NCBI GenBank assembly: GCA_900548565.1
Contig: URKV01000013.1
Coordinates: forward strand, 1 to 23,038
Length of the DNA: 23,038 nt
Reading direction: 5' to 3'
Source of the DNA: an uncultured Collinsella sp.
GTDB taxonomy: Bacteria; Actinomycetota; Coriobacteriia; Coriobacteriales; Coriobacteriaceae
Both the position numbers and the translations under genes were made by a program. Of this stretch, positions 14,769 to 22,942 are shown one piece after another. The notes beneath the pieces are model-generated. The model made no database searches. It was not told the DNA's origin and saw nothing but the letters and a program-made list of their open reading frames with translations. Positions within the stretch are counted from its first letter, which is position 1; the number at the start of each line of letters is the position of its first letter.

Positions 14769-17700
14769 CCTTGTCCTCCCTCCTCAGCGTGCCGTTTTCC
14801 CAAACATTCTTGGCACGCGAGCCGCCATCGACCCATTTGTCCTTCGCGCGCGTGTTGACGCACGTCACCACCGCATCGCCCGCGCTCGAAGCAGACGAAA
14901 TCGTCAGCTCGGCAGATTTACCGGGCGCCTTGCCCGGCGTGCTCAGCTCGCCCTCGTAGCGCCATGCCCAATTCGTGTCTTCCTCGACGGTATAGATGCC
15001 CGTCGGCGCGGCAAATTGCACGCTGCCGACATACCAGGTCTCGCCGTCTTCGTCGCGCCTCTCGCTAACTTTCACCTCGACCATGCGCGTCTCGGCAGGA
15101 GAATCCTCCGACGCCTTGCGTGTCACCTTAAAGCGGAACGTCTGTCCCATGGCGCTGGCGTCGGTGGTCTTTTTGACGATCGTCAGCGCATGAGTCTGGG
15201 CAAAGTTGAACACGGCATTACCGGGATCTTGCTCGCCTTCGCCTGTCTTCTTGGACTCCAGACGGTTGGCCAAGTCGAACGAACCGTTACCCGAGCCCAA
15301 GCTGTAGAGCGAGACATACTGGTCGTTAACGGGTTCCTCCGCCATGGACGCACCAGGACCGTAGCTCGCCCGCTTAACGGTAACAGTCAGCTGCGTCCCC
15401 ATAAACGGCTCGGCGAAGCAGACCTTAAACGGCGCCTTGTCGGCACCGTCATCGACGGTGTTGGCGGCGGCGGGATCGAGCAGCCATTTAAGCTGCGCGG
15501 TCATAGTTACGGGGCTCGCGGGATCAGACGTATCGTTGGCAACCACGCGATACGTCACGGGATACAGGTCCATGTCTCCCGTGACCGGCTCGCCCTTAAA
15601 CTCATTCCAAGACTTCGGAGCGCCAACGGCAGGCACATATCGCCACTCCAGGAAGAGCTCGCGTACGTCACCGCTGGCCGCCTGTTCATCGAGCAGCGCG
15701 ACGATCTTGGAGTGGGCGTCCGGGTCGTATGCCACGGACTTTTTCTCCATCTCGGGATTGCCGTTTTTGTCATAGACCGGGTTGCCGCTCTCATCCACCT
15801 TGGGAACATCGACGTTATGGACAAAGCCGGCGCCCGTCGCTCGCTCGCCGTCCGAGTCGACCGTCGCTGTAAAGATGACCGCCCCGTCGACGCCGTGATA
15901 GCGCACCTTATACGGCGTGACCTTGTACACCGCGGTATACGTCGCGCTCTCAAAGGGCTCGCTGCCCTCGAGGGGATACTTCTCGTCATCGGTCAACAGG
16001 GTGTATTTGCCATCGGGTTCATAGTCACGCGACCAGCCGACAAAGTCGTACTTGGTGCCATCCTTGCCGACAACCTCAGCTGTAGCTCTTACTTCCAGCG
16101 AAATTTGATCGACAGAGTCGGTGCGCGAAAGAGAACGCACGGAATCGGGGTTATCCAGCTTGGCATCGATATTCGATTGGACTTTTACCGCGCTGGGACG
16201 GTAAACCGGGTACAGCTCCATGGGGGCCTTGACCACAGTGTTTTTATCCACCATGGAAACGCCGTCCGACCAAACGACATAACCCTTGCCAGGTACCGGC
16301 TTAGTTTCCGTCCAGCCTACGAAGGCATTGTATGCGTTCGTTGCAGCATCGATGTCGCCAACGTTATACGTCGGCAGCGGCATGCCATCCTTAAGGCTGC
16401 CGAGCGTATTGCCCTCCTGCGCGAGCTTGCCATCGATATCGGTGTCGTTCAGGTGATACACCACCGCAATGGGCGTGTAGTAGGCCACAAACGCGTAAGG
16501 CTTGCCCGGCTCCACCGGATAGGTATACGAGTTATTGCCGTCAGATTCGAGCTCCTTAACCTCACCGTTCGGGAGTTCGATTTCGACCTTATTCAGCTTG
16601 TATCGCTCGCCGCCTGACTTGTATACCGTCGTTTCGATATCAGGAGTCACCGTTGCCGTGGCGGGATCGGTGTCCGCATTGAGATTAGGGGCGATGTCAT
16701 ACCTAGGAACATTCACCTCGGAAGTGCCATTAAAACCGGCGCGGTGCAGGTTGGTGGTGTAGTTGACGTCGAACTTTGCGTAGACGGGATAGGCATCCTG
16801 ACACTGGGTGACCTTGGAGTCATCCGTCGCCAAGTATGGCGCCGCCTTTTCCGGATCGCTCGTCACATAGGGGTCGTTGGCGACATCATAGATATATTTC
16901 CAGACGGCAGAATCCTTCTTGACCTCGGCGGTCGAAATCCAGCCCAGGAACTTATAGCCCGGCACGGCCATGTCGGCATCGGTCGGGGAAGCTTCGAGGG
17001 TCAGGGGGCTCTCATACGATCCCTTCTCACCATCTTCTGGTTTTTCGGCCACTTTAACCGACTTATTAACATGCGGGTAGTAATACGTGAACGTCGGATC
17101 CGCCCCGTTCACCTTGGTCTGCAGCAAGTTACTCTCATAGCGCCGCGTGGCAGTCCTCACGACATTATCGCCCTTGTTGTAGAAATTAACGTCCGTGGTA
17201 ATCATCGCGCGAACGTAGTACTTCTTATCTGTACGCACTATGCTCTCGATGGGATTTTTCACATATGTCCAATATCCACCATCGCGCTCAAGCGTCCAGA
17301 AATTCAGGCGATAGCGATCATTCACCAGTTTGGCCGTTACGTTCAGCGAAGCCGAAGTCCAAGTATCGCTTAGCGTTGCAGCGCCTGGAAAATCAGTATC
17401 GGCATAGAGGTTTTTTAGAGTATCGGCTCCCGTATCGTTTTTAACGTTGTGCGAGTACGCGTTAAGGGGACTCACGACAAGGGTTTTCGTCGTGTAGCGC
17501 GTCTCACACGTTCCGTCATAACTATCCTTTATGCCGTGGTCAACATGCTCCGGACCCCAGTGGACGACGTTTTCACGCACGAAGGTACTACCGACGTTTT
17601 CCTCAAAGGGCGTTTGATAGCGATTCCAAACGGAACAAAGTAGCTTGCTGTCCGTAAACTCATGGTTGGTATAAGCCCGAACGTAATAATCCACTCGGTA

Positions 17701-20229
17701 CTCAAAGCGGGCGATGTAGGTATGTGGCACAGTTAGATCGACATCGGCAGGGAGTGTGTAGCTGGGGTCGCGGCTTACGCGCACCTCGAGCGGAGCATCC
17801 TCGGTCCCCTTGTTTTCATACCAACCCAAGAAGCGATAGCCATCGGGCAGCTTGCCGCCATTGGACAGGGGCGTACCTTCCGTGTTGCACACCTGTACCG
17901 TGTAGACGCTGGTGCCGTCCTCGGTAGTCTGGACGTCGACATTGGTTTTGCCCACACCGTCGCGCAGAGTCTTATCGTCGGTTGTGTCCCGCTCATTGCC
18001 CTCGAACACCGTTATGATGTTCGACACGTAGTCGCTGTACACCGGGTAGAAGTCGGTAGGACGGACAACCGTGATCTCGCTACCCGCAGAATAAAAAGCT
18101 CCCTGATTTTTAAGCTCGGCTAACTGAGTCGAGGTGATGGCGGCATAGCCACCATTCATCCCCGCCTCGCTGCTAGGCTGCGTGGTCCAGCCGATAAATG
18201 TCGCGGTAGGCTTCAAGTTGCCGCGATCCGCGGGGGCAGCGGGCGTCAAACCCACGCCATAGCGGTACCAATCAGTTGACTTGCCGTGCGCAGCACCGGT
18301 TTTCCAATCAAGCGTCTCGCCCTTAACGTTATAGAACAGCACCTGTGCCTCGTACGAAGCGATAAACAGGTCATTGCCCTCAAAAGCCTTGGCCCCTTTC
18401 GCGTTATCGGCAGTATAGGTTGACGTTTCGTCGTGCAACTCGCTCTTCTGGACCTGCTTGCCAGCAGCCACAGCATCGGCATCGGTCTTGCCGTCAAACC
18501 AGCTGTTGTCTTGTCCAATTCGATTCACTTGCACATCGGGCTCGCGGAACCAGCCCATAAAACGGTAGCCGCCGTTCTCCTCGCTCAGCCCCTCAGGCTT
18601 TGCGGAGGTATCCTGCTTAAACGTTACCGACGTATCGCCCTGGGCCAAGCCCTGGGCCGTTCCCGCCAGCACGGCACTCACGGCAAAGGTATACGGATCC
18701 GAGGTCGCCTGATCAATACCGAGTTTGGTTGCCTCGATGGTCGCGATGCCTGCACCGGGAAAATCAATCGTCGCCTTAACGCTCTGGCCATGCACGGGAA
18801 TATTCAGTTTGTAGTCCATCGCCCACTCATTGGGGTGTGAGTCATTCAGATACGCATCGTTAGCAGTCGAGCGCATGGTGCCGGCACAGAAGTCGTAATC
18901 ATGCTGCTCCCACAGCTCACGTGTGACGTAGCGTTCGTCGTCCCAGGGACCGAATCCGGCACCGGATACCGTGCCATCACCCGCAAGGGCGTAAATCTTC
19001 TTCTTGGCTGCCGTACCCTGACTAAACCCGGATAGGCTGACACTGGGCTTGAAGTAGCAATCAGTGATAGTCGCATCACCCGCATTAGCGCGTGCAGCAA
19101 TACCGCCCAGGTTCACGTCGTTTTGAATAATGGGGATCACGGCGATGGGGTTGTACTGGCGCGAGCTCAAATCGCCGGCGAAATGGCTGCGAGTGATTTC
19201 ATTACCGCTCTTAGACAAGATGCGGCCTGCAAGACCGCCCGTCCAAGCGCGCGTTACGGAGACAACGCCCACATAAGAAGCAGCATAGCTATAGCATTTC
19301 GCCGTTGAAAAGCAGTCAATGACTTTAGCGCCTTCTGCCATGCAGCCCACAAAACCCGAGGCGTACACGTTGTTGCCGCCCAGGGCGCCAATGGCCACAT
19401 CGTATTTATTGGTAACGTCGGTCATGCCCTTCTCGGCAATCGAGCCATCCTCGTTGCGCGTAGGCGTCACGCGGCAATACTCGATGGTCGAGTTCTTAAC
19501 GTAGCCGGCAAACGCCGCCATATACAGGCCCTCGCCACCGATTGCCTGTACGCCCGAAGTCGTGTTGTTAACGGCGCGGCCACCACGGACCTCGCAGTTG
19601 TAGAGGGTGCAACCATCGAGCTCGCCAGCAATCAGGCCCCCCTCAAAACCCGCATTGGTAATCACATTGAGCATGTTGTTGGCACACGTAACGTGCAGGG
19701 TGCTCTCCATGACCATAACGTTTTCGAAGTGGGTGTTGATCGCCCTGCCCACGATAATGCCGCCGCGGAAGTCAGCCCAAATGTTGGCATCCTTGACCAG
19801 GAAGTTCTTAATGGTGGCGCCATCGGTCTCGGCAAAAAAGCCCGTATCGCGCTCGGGATCCAAGACCTTATTCTCGTAGTTCAGGCCCTTCACGGTATGG
19901 TTTTGACCGTCAAAGACGCCCTTAAAGGGATGTTCTTTGTTGCCAAAGGAGAGGTGCTTGACCGTATCCTCAACAATGGCGTTCATATCATCATCGTTAA
20001 GAACGATATCGTTATCGAGATAGACGCGCCACTGCGACGTGTCGCGCTGTCGCGACAGCGCGACACACGCCAGGAAGTCGTTCCTGTTTGTGATATGGAA
20101 TTCGGTCTTGTCCTCGGGCACATCCTCGGCATACGCTGCCGCCGGCAGCGCTACAACGCAGCAAAGGGCGATTGCCACCACAGCGATCAGCCTGCCGAGC
20201 ACGCCTCGGTTCATGTTCTTAATCTCCAT
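14761..20229 (-). CDS. Giant surface adhesin with GLUG-like beta-helix and InlB/Flg_new repeats
   Basis: This protein has 1822 residues. A signal peptide spans about 6-35 (cleavage after AAYA). A right-handed beta-helix-like region (about 100-400) has six GLUG-type turns, e.g. GGIIVGRAINTHFENVMV, GGLIAGELDGCTLYNCEV and GGIAARANAGDATITDCYF. A chain of InlB B-repeat/Listeria-Bacteroides (Flg_new) modules follows, marked by FMGW 557, FIGW 678, FLGW 800, FWTL 977, FLGW 1094, FVGW 1303, FVGW 1396 and FLEW 1526. Modules often end YPVY. A CnaB-like C-terminal domain (about 1680-1795) has TIVKKTTD and YTVEEDT, a possible Lys-Glu isopeptide pair. There is no LPxTG or C-terminal membrane segment. The start used follows the upstream stop by 3 bp; ATG at 20214 (GGAG 9 nt upstream) is an alternative. 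It is probably the adhesive component. Confidence 0.82.
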   Translation of the reverse strand: MEIKNMNRGVLGRLIAVVAIALCCVVALPAAAYAEDVPEDKTEFHITNRNDFLACVALSRQRDTSQWRVYLDNDIVLNDDDMNAIVEDTVKHLSFGNKEHPFKGVFDGQNHTVKGLNYENKVLDPERDTGFFAETDGATIKNFLVKDANIWADFRGGIIVGRAINTHFENVMVMESTLHVTCANNMLNVITNAGFEGGLIAGELDGCTLYNCEVRGGRAVNNTTSGVQAIGGEGLYMAAFAGYVKNSTIEYCRVTPTRNEDGSIAEKGMTDVTNKYDVAIGALGGNNVYASGFVGCMAEGAKVIDCFSTAKCYSYAASYVGVVSVTRAWTGGLAGRILSKSGNEITRSHFAGDLSSRQYNPIAVIPIIQNDVNLGGIAARANAGDATITDCYFKPSVSLSGFSQGTAAKKKIYALAGDGTVSGAGFGPWDDERYVTRELWEQHDYDFCAGTMRSTANDAYLNDSHPNEWAMDYKLNIPVHGQSVKATIDFPGAGIATIEATKLGIDQATSDPYTFAVSAVLAGTAQGLAQGDTSVTFKQDTSAKPEGLSEENGGYRFMGWFREPDVQVNRIGQDNSWFDGKTDADAVAAGKQVQKSELHDETSTYTADNAKGAKAFEGNDLFIASYEAQVLFYNVKGETLDWKTGAAHGKSTDWYRYGVGLTPAAPADRGNLKPTATFIGWTTQPSSEAGMNGGYAAITSTQLAELKNQGAFYSAGSEITVVRPTDFYPVYSDYVSNIITVFEGNERDTTDDKTLRDGVGKTNVDVQTTEDGTSVYTVQVCNTEGTPLSNGGKLPDGYRFLGWYENKGTEDAPLEVRVSRDPSYTLPADVDLTVPHTYIARFEYRVDYYVRAYTNHEFTDSKLLCSVWNRYQTPFEENVGSTFVRENVVHWGPEHVDHGIKDSYDGTCETRYTTKTLVVSPLNAYSHNVKNDTGADTLKNLYADTDFPGAATLSDTWTSASLNVTAKLVNDRYRLNFWTLERDGGYWTYVKNPIESIVRTDKKYYVRAMITTDVNFYNKGDNVVRTATRRYESNLLQTKVNGADPTFTYYYPHVNKSVKVAEKPEDGEKGSYESPLTLEASPTDADMAVPGYKFLGWISTAEVKKDSAVWKYIYDVANDPYVTSDPEKAAPYLATDDSKVTQCQDAYPVYAKFDVNYTTNLHRAGFNGTSEVNVPRYDIAPNLNADTDPATATVTPDIETTVYKSGGERYKLNKVEIELPNGEVKELESDGNNSYTYPVEPGKPYAFVAYYTPIAVVYHLNDTDIDGKLAQEGNTLGSLKDGMPLPTYNVGDIDAATNAYNAFVGWTETKPVPGKGYVVWSDGVSMVDKNTVVKAPMELYPVYRPSAVKVQSNIDAKLDNPDSVRSLSRTDSVDQISLEVRATAEVVGKDGTKYDFVGWSRDYEPDGKYTLLTDDEKYPLEGSEPFESATYTAVYKVTPYKVRYHGVDGAVIFTATVDSDGERATGAGFVHNVDVPKVDESGNPVYDKNGNPEMEKKSVAYDPDAHSKIVALLDEQAASGDVRELFLEWRYVPAVGAPKSWNEFKGEPVTGDMDLYPVTYRVVANDTSDPASPVTMTAQLKWLLDPAAANTVDDGADKAPFKVCFAEPFMGTQLTVTVKRASYGPGASMAEEPVNDQYVSLYSLGSGNGSFDLANRLESKKTGEGEQDPGNAVFNFAQTHALTIVKKTTDASAMGQTFRFKVTRKASEDSPAETRMVEVKVSERRDEDGETWYVGSVQFAAPTGIYTVEEDTNWAWRYEGELSTPGKAPGKSAELTISSASSAGDAVVTCVNTRAKDKWVDGGSRAKNVWENGTLRREDKDD
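20039..20066. repeat. 28-bp perfect palindrome inside the adhesin coding region
   Basis: GTGTCGCGCTGTCG is followed immediately by its exact reverse complement, with no loop. It lies about 165 nt into the adhesin gene and encodes part of VALSRQRDTSQW just after the signal peptide. It may form a strong mRNA hairpin or a protein-binding site. Confidence 0.85.
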
Positions 20230-20232
20230 GGG

Positions 20233-20880
20233 CTAGTTCGCCTCCGGCCAGCCCACGACGTCGAGCACGTCGAGGACGGTATCGTTTGCCTGCTGGTTTT
20301 TGGCCTGCACGGCCTGGACGTCGATATCGAGCCTGTATGAGCCGCCGCGCGCGGCATCGTGGTAGTCGCCCACAAATCGCAGCGAGTCCATGAGGCTTTC
20401 CGTCATGGCGCCGGGGTCGAGCATGCCGCCACGCCCAGCCAATCCACGGTAGTAGTACCACCCGTCGCCGCCATCGATCCACGGGGACCCCTCGCCCGCG
20501 TTTACGTTAAACACAACGTTGCCCGAGGCATCCGCGCTCGAACCGTCGGGCGCCACCGATACCATACGCAGGCGCGCGCGAACGTACTCAGGCTGCGCGC
20601 CGACGTTCTCCACGCGCACGATGCGGCTGATGTCAGAGCCCCCGGCCTTGGTGTCGGGATAGTCCCCGTGCTCGTTGGCCTCAAACGGAATCTCCTCGCC
20701 CCGCTCGTTTAGGGTGTATTCGCAGACTCGTACCTTCACGCTGCCAAACGATAGGACGTTGTTCGCCGGAACCATATCAACTGTAAAAGCCAGCGTGCCA
20801 CACAGGCACGCCAGGGCCAACAGCGCAATCGCGGCAAGCGCCAAGGTGCGTTTCTGATTGTCGGAAAGATTGTTGAGCAT
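20233..20880 (-). CDS. SipW-dependent TasA-like surface protein, second subunit
   Basis: This 215-aa protein has an N-terminal SipW-type leader (LSDNQKRTLALAAIALLALA, then GTLAFTVDMVPANNVLSFGSV). The mature domain shows the TasA/camelysin pattern ISRIVRVENVGAQPEYVRARLRM, then GGDGWYYYRGLAGRGGMLDPG and ESLMDSLRF. These match the equivalent blocks in the 190-aa subunit. The ATG at 20878-20880 was chosen because LNNLSDNQKR is a normal leader start, but there is no good Shine-Dalgarno; a TTG at 20892 would add MANV. It sits just after the hairpin 20911-20959, which may lower its expression relative to the major subunit. Its stop is 3 bp from the adhesin start. Confidence 0.75.
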   Translation of the reverse strand: MLNNLSDNQKRTLALAAIALLALACLCGTLAFTVDMVPANNVLSFGSVKVRVCEYTLNERGEEIPFEANEHGDYPDTKAGGSDISRIVRVENVGAQPEYVRARLRMVSVAPDGSSADASGNVVFNVNAGEGSPWIDGGDGWYYYRGLAGRGGMLDPGAMTESLMDSLRFVGDYHDAARGGSYRLDIDVQAVQAKNQQANDTVLDVLDVVGWPEAN

Positions 20881-20906
20881 TACGTTCGCCAATCGTCGAT
20901 AAAAGG

Positions 20907-20959
20907 GGGACCGAGATCCCGACCCGAAAATGGGGATGGGGAGCGGGCCGGGATCTCGG
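20907..20959 (-). terminator. Attenuator-like hairpin between major subunit and downstream operon genes
   Basis: The 16-nt arms 20911-20926 and 20944-20959 (CCGAGATCCC at one end, GGGATCTCGG at the other) pair with one mismatch around a 17-nt loop. On the minus strand the stem is followed by TCCCCCTTTT. It starts 8 bp after the major subunit stop and ends about 30 bp before the next gene. That arrangement suits partial termination giving excess major subunit. Confidence 0.7.
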
Positions 20960-20967
20960 TGGGGGGA

Positions 20968-21669
20968 TTAAGCCTGAGTCTTAGCCCATTCCTTGGCCTG
21001 CGCGATGGCGTTCTGGGCACCACCCTGGTCAGCGCCGAAGATGTAGCAGGAGACCGTCATAGCAGGATTATTAACGACATCCGCGCTGTTCATGGCAGCC
21101 GGGATATGCACGGTGCCGAACAGCTCACCGGTGTAAGCAGCCTTGCCGCCAGCGGGGGTAAGCTCTGCAGGAGTGCCGGTTCCGCCAGCGGTATACATGA
21201 ACAGACCGCTCACGTACTGGCCTTCGTTACCGTTGGTCTTCACCTGGTCAGCAGCAACCGGCTCCCAGCCATTTTTAAGATTGAAGTACGGGGTCTTGGC
21301 AAGCGCGCCTTCACCGTCCTTCACGATGGCGTTCTTCACGTAGATGAACACATAGGACTTATCAGAGTCCTTACCGATACCGACGTTGGGGTTCTTATTG
21401 ATGTCGGTGTCGGGAATCATCTTGGAGTCCTTCACCCACTTGGTCTCAAACAGATAACCATCCACTGAGGGGTCCGTGGGATCAGTGCCGGGCTTGTCCG
21501 GATGATCGGGGTCGGGCTTCACTTCGGGCTTGTCGATGCTGCCAACCGTGAACTCGTTCACCTTGGTTTGGGTCGCCGACAGCCAGGCGTAGGTGCCCAC
21601 GCCGGCAGCCAGTACCAGCAGCAGCAGGGCAGCAACGATGCCGTAGCGTTTTTTCTTCTTGTTTTCCAT
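20968..21669 (-). CDS. TasA/camelysin-like major fibre subunit candidate
   Basis: This 233-aa protein starts MENKKKKRYG, followed by a hydrophobic core and GTYAWLSATQTKVNEFTVGSI, the clearest SipW-type leader in the locus. A Pro/Asp-rich linker (KPEVKPDPDHPDKPGTDPTD, about 47-66) precedes a mature domain with YVFIYVKNAIVKDGEGALAK, LFMYTAGGTGTPAELTPAGG and LFGTVHIPAA. It is Lys/Asp-rich, has a single Cys and lacks a C-terminal anchor, like TasA/CalY fibre proteins. The start ATG at 21667-21669 has AGGAAG about 8 nt upstream; the longer open frame upstream is unconserved and overlaps sipW. It directly follows sipW (70 bp) and precedes a terminator-like hairpin, which supports it as the most abundant product. 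Confidence 0.78.
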   Translation of the reverse strand: MENKKKKRYGIVAALLLLVLAAGVGTYAWLSATQTKVNEFTVGSIDKPEVKPDPDHPDKPGTDPTDPSVDGYLFETKWVKDSKMIPDTDINKNPNVGIGKDSDKSYVFIYVKNAIVKDGEGALAKTPYFNLKNGWEPVAADQVKTNGNEGQYVSGLFMYTAGGTGTPAELTPAGGKAAYTGELFGTVHIPAAMNSADVVNNPAMTVSCYIFGADQGGAQNAIAQAKEWAKTQA

Positions 21670-21739
21670 CGTTCTCTTCCTTTCGAAAACCGACTTCCCC
21701 GGCAACGACCCTTGCCGCCGCCTACACTTCTCCCTGCCG

Positions 21740-22297
21740 CTATGAACGCCGCTCCCTCGCATGCACGCGGATATGCTTGCCCGCAGGCTCGTCGGGAACC
21801 ATCCGATCGAGCACCATCGACGCCGCGACCAGCAGCGCCAGAACGGCCACCACAACAAGCAAACCGGGCATCGTCGTGCAATATGCGTTAACGAAGCCCA
21901 GGTAAGGGACACAAAAAGAAACGATGCCGATCACGCGTGAAAAAGGCGTCTGCTCGGCGTCGTGCATGATGCTTCCGTCTGCATTTTTGTTTGCGATTCC
22001 CTGCGTGCCGATCGTCTGCGCCGCAGGGTCGACCTCGTACACCTGGTGCGTCACCACGGCGCCGTCCGATCGGTAAAACGTTGCATTGTCGCCCACGGCA
22101 ATATCCGTTGGCTCAACCTGGCGAACAAACACCATGGAGCCAACGGGAAGCTCGGGCTCCATAGAGCCCGAGAGCACAGCAAAAGGCATGTATCCAAATG
22201 CACGAGGAACAAAAGAAACGACGGCAAGGGCCATGACGAGCACAAGCGCCATGCTACTAAGAAGCGCAATAAATCGTTTGAGTCCGCGCGCCGCCAT
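21740..22297 (-). CDS. sipW: SipW-like ER-type signal peptidase I (S26B)
   Basis: This 185-aa membrane protease has an N-terminal membrane segment (about 9-30) and PFAVLSGSMEPELPVGSMVFV, with nucleophile Ser45. DIAVGDNATFY and VVTHQVYEV follow; in the latter His84 replaces the usual Lys base, the hallmark of SipW and the eukaryotic/archaeal ER-type enzymes. IGTQGIANKNADG is the substrate-groove block (in SipW-like enzymes TKGDANxxxD). A C-terminal membrane segment (about 144-163) and a basic tail end the protein. It is the first gene of the operon, upstream of three proteins with SipW-type leaders that it most likely cleaves. The start ATG at 22295-22297 has only a weak GGGGAT ribosome site about 12 nt upstream. 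Confidence 0.88.
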   Translation of the reverse strand: MAARGLKRFIALLSSMALVLVMALAVVSFVPRAFGYMPFAVLSGSMEPELPVGSMVFVRQVEPTDIAVGDNATFYRSDGAVVTHQVYEVDPAAQTIGTQGIANKNADGSIMHDAEQTPFSRVIGIVSFCVPYLGFVNAYCTTMPGLLVVVAVLALLVAASMVLDRMVPDEPAGKHIRVHARERRS

Positions 22298-22425
22298 AAT
22301 AATTAATTCATCCCCATCGAGGCCTTAATTCGACCAATCCAAGGGTCAGCAAGTTTCAGCAGAAACCGCAAGGCGCTTGAATAGCGAGTCCGAAATAAGC
22401 CAATTTGGAATCTTTTCGTAAGAAA

Positions 22426-22454
22426 TGCATAGCGATGTGCTACACATTTTTCAA
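22426..22454 (-). promoter_or_regulatory. Candidate promoter of the surface-fibre operon
   Basis: On the minus strand TTGAAA (22449-22454) and TATGCA (22426-22431) are separated by exactly 17 bp. They lie in a locally AT-rich stretch and predict a leader of about 120 nt before sipW. Confidence 0.4.
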
Positions 22455-22482
22455 TGTTTTGTCGCTAAATGCTACTTATTTT
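22438..22482 (-). promoter_or_regulatory. Possible operator: two 13-bp direct repeats 32 bp apart
   Basis: TGCTACACATTTT (22438-22450) and TGCTACTTATTTT (22470-22482) differ at two positions and are spaced 32 bp, about three helical turns. The first overlaps the candidate -35/spacer. This could bind a response-regulator-like protein; there is no direct evidence. Confidence 0.3.
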
Positions 22483-22539
22483 GGCGTAAGTGGTCATTTA
22501 TCCCCATACCGGACTGCCATATCCAATATCTACTACTAA

Positions 22540-22577
22540 CCCCCTACGCATCTTCTTCATAGGGGGTCTGTTTTTTG
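22540..22577 (+). terminator. Isolated plus-strand intrinsic terminator
   Basis: CCCCCTA (22540-22546) pairs with TAGGGGG (22560-22566) over a 13-nt loop, followed by TCTGTTTTTTG. It is a good terminator, yet no plus-strand gene lies upstream within the window's right part. It may end a small or antisense transcript. Confidence 0.65.
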
Positions 22578-22756
22578 AATATCTAAAAGAATGCGCCCCC
22601 CAACATTAAAACATACTGCCCTATGTCTCATTTATTTTTAACCCTCCCTTGCGGGTTTAAGGCAGCCCAATGTAGTTCGCAGCCCATACCTTCTGGAAGG
22701 CGTGTCCCGATCTTCAGGTCCGGAGTGAGATGCGGTTTCCGCTTGTGGCCCCGTTG

Positions 22757-22942
22757 GGAAACTTCATCCCACTCCGATCACAAATTCCGGGTCGCATTTT
22801 CCACCAGAACCCTCAACCGAAAACTGCATCCCATTCCAAAGGCAAATTCCGGGATGGACTTTCCGAAACCCCGCCCATCCGGAAAGCCCATCCCACTCTG
22901 AACGCATCGGGGCATGGAACTATCAGCCAATTAGGCCTTCCA
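22757..22942. repeat. Degenerate tandem repeats with 62-bp period
   Basis: The block GGAAACTTCATCCCACTCCG recurs as GAAAACTGCATCCCATTCC and GGAAAGCCCATCCCACTCTG. The shared CATCCC falls at 22765, 22827 and 22889, i.e. every 62 bp. A second block, AAATTCCGGG, recurs at 22782 and 22844, also 62 bp apart. The third unit merges into the right 89-bp direct repeat. A further related block lies inverted at about 22720-22740 (CGGAGTGAGATGCGGTTTCC). Confidence 0.7.

Noticed and set aside
14578..16617. 679-codon plus-strand open frame opposite the adhesin 3' end
   Set aside because: It is antisense to the adhesin modules, lacks a ribosome site and shows no domain; it is best explained as a codon-bias shadow.
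21670..21912. N-terminal extension of the major subunit frame
   Set aside because: It overlaps sipW coding sequence and is Cys/Trp/Arg-rich. A strong Shine-Dalgarno and a canonical SipW-type leader start at 21669.
22640..22750. Riboswitch (c-di-GMP type) upstream of the surface operon
   Set aside because: I could not find the conserved core elements of a known class, and the stretch lies upstream of the candidate promoter.
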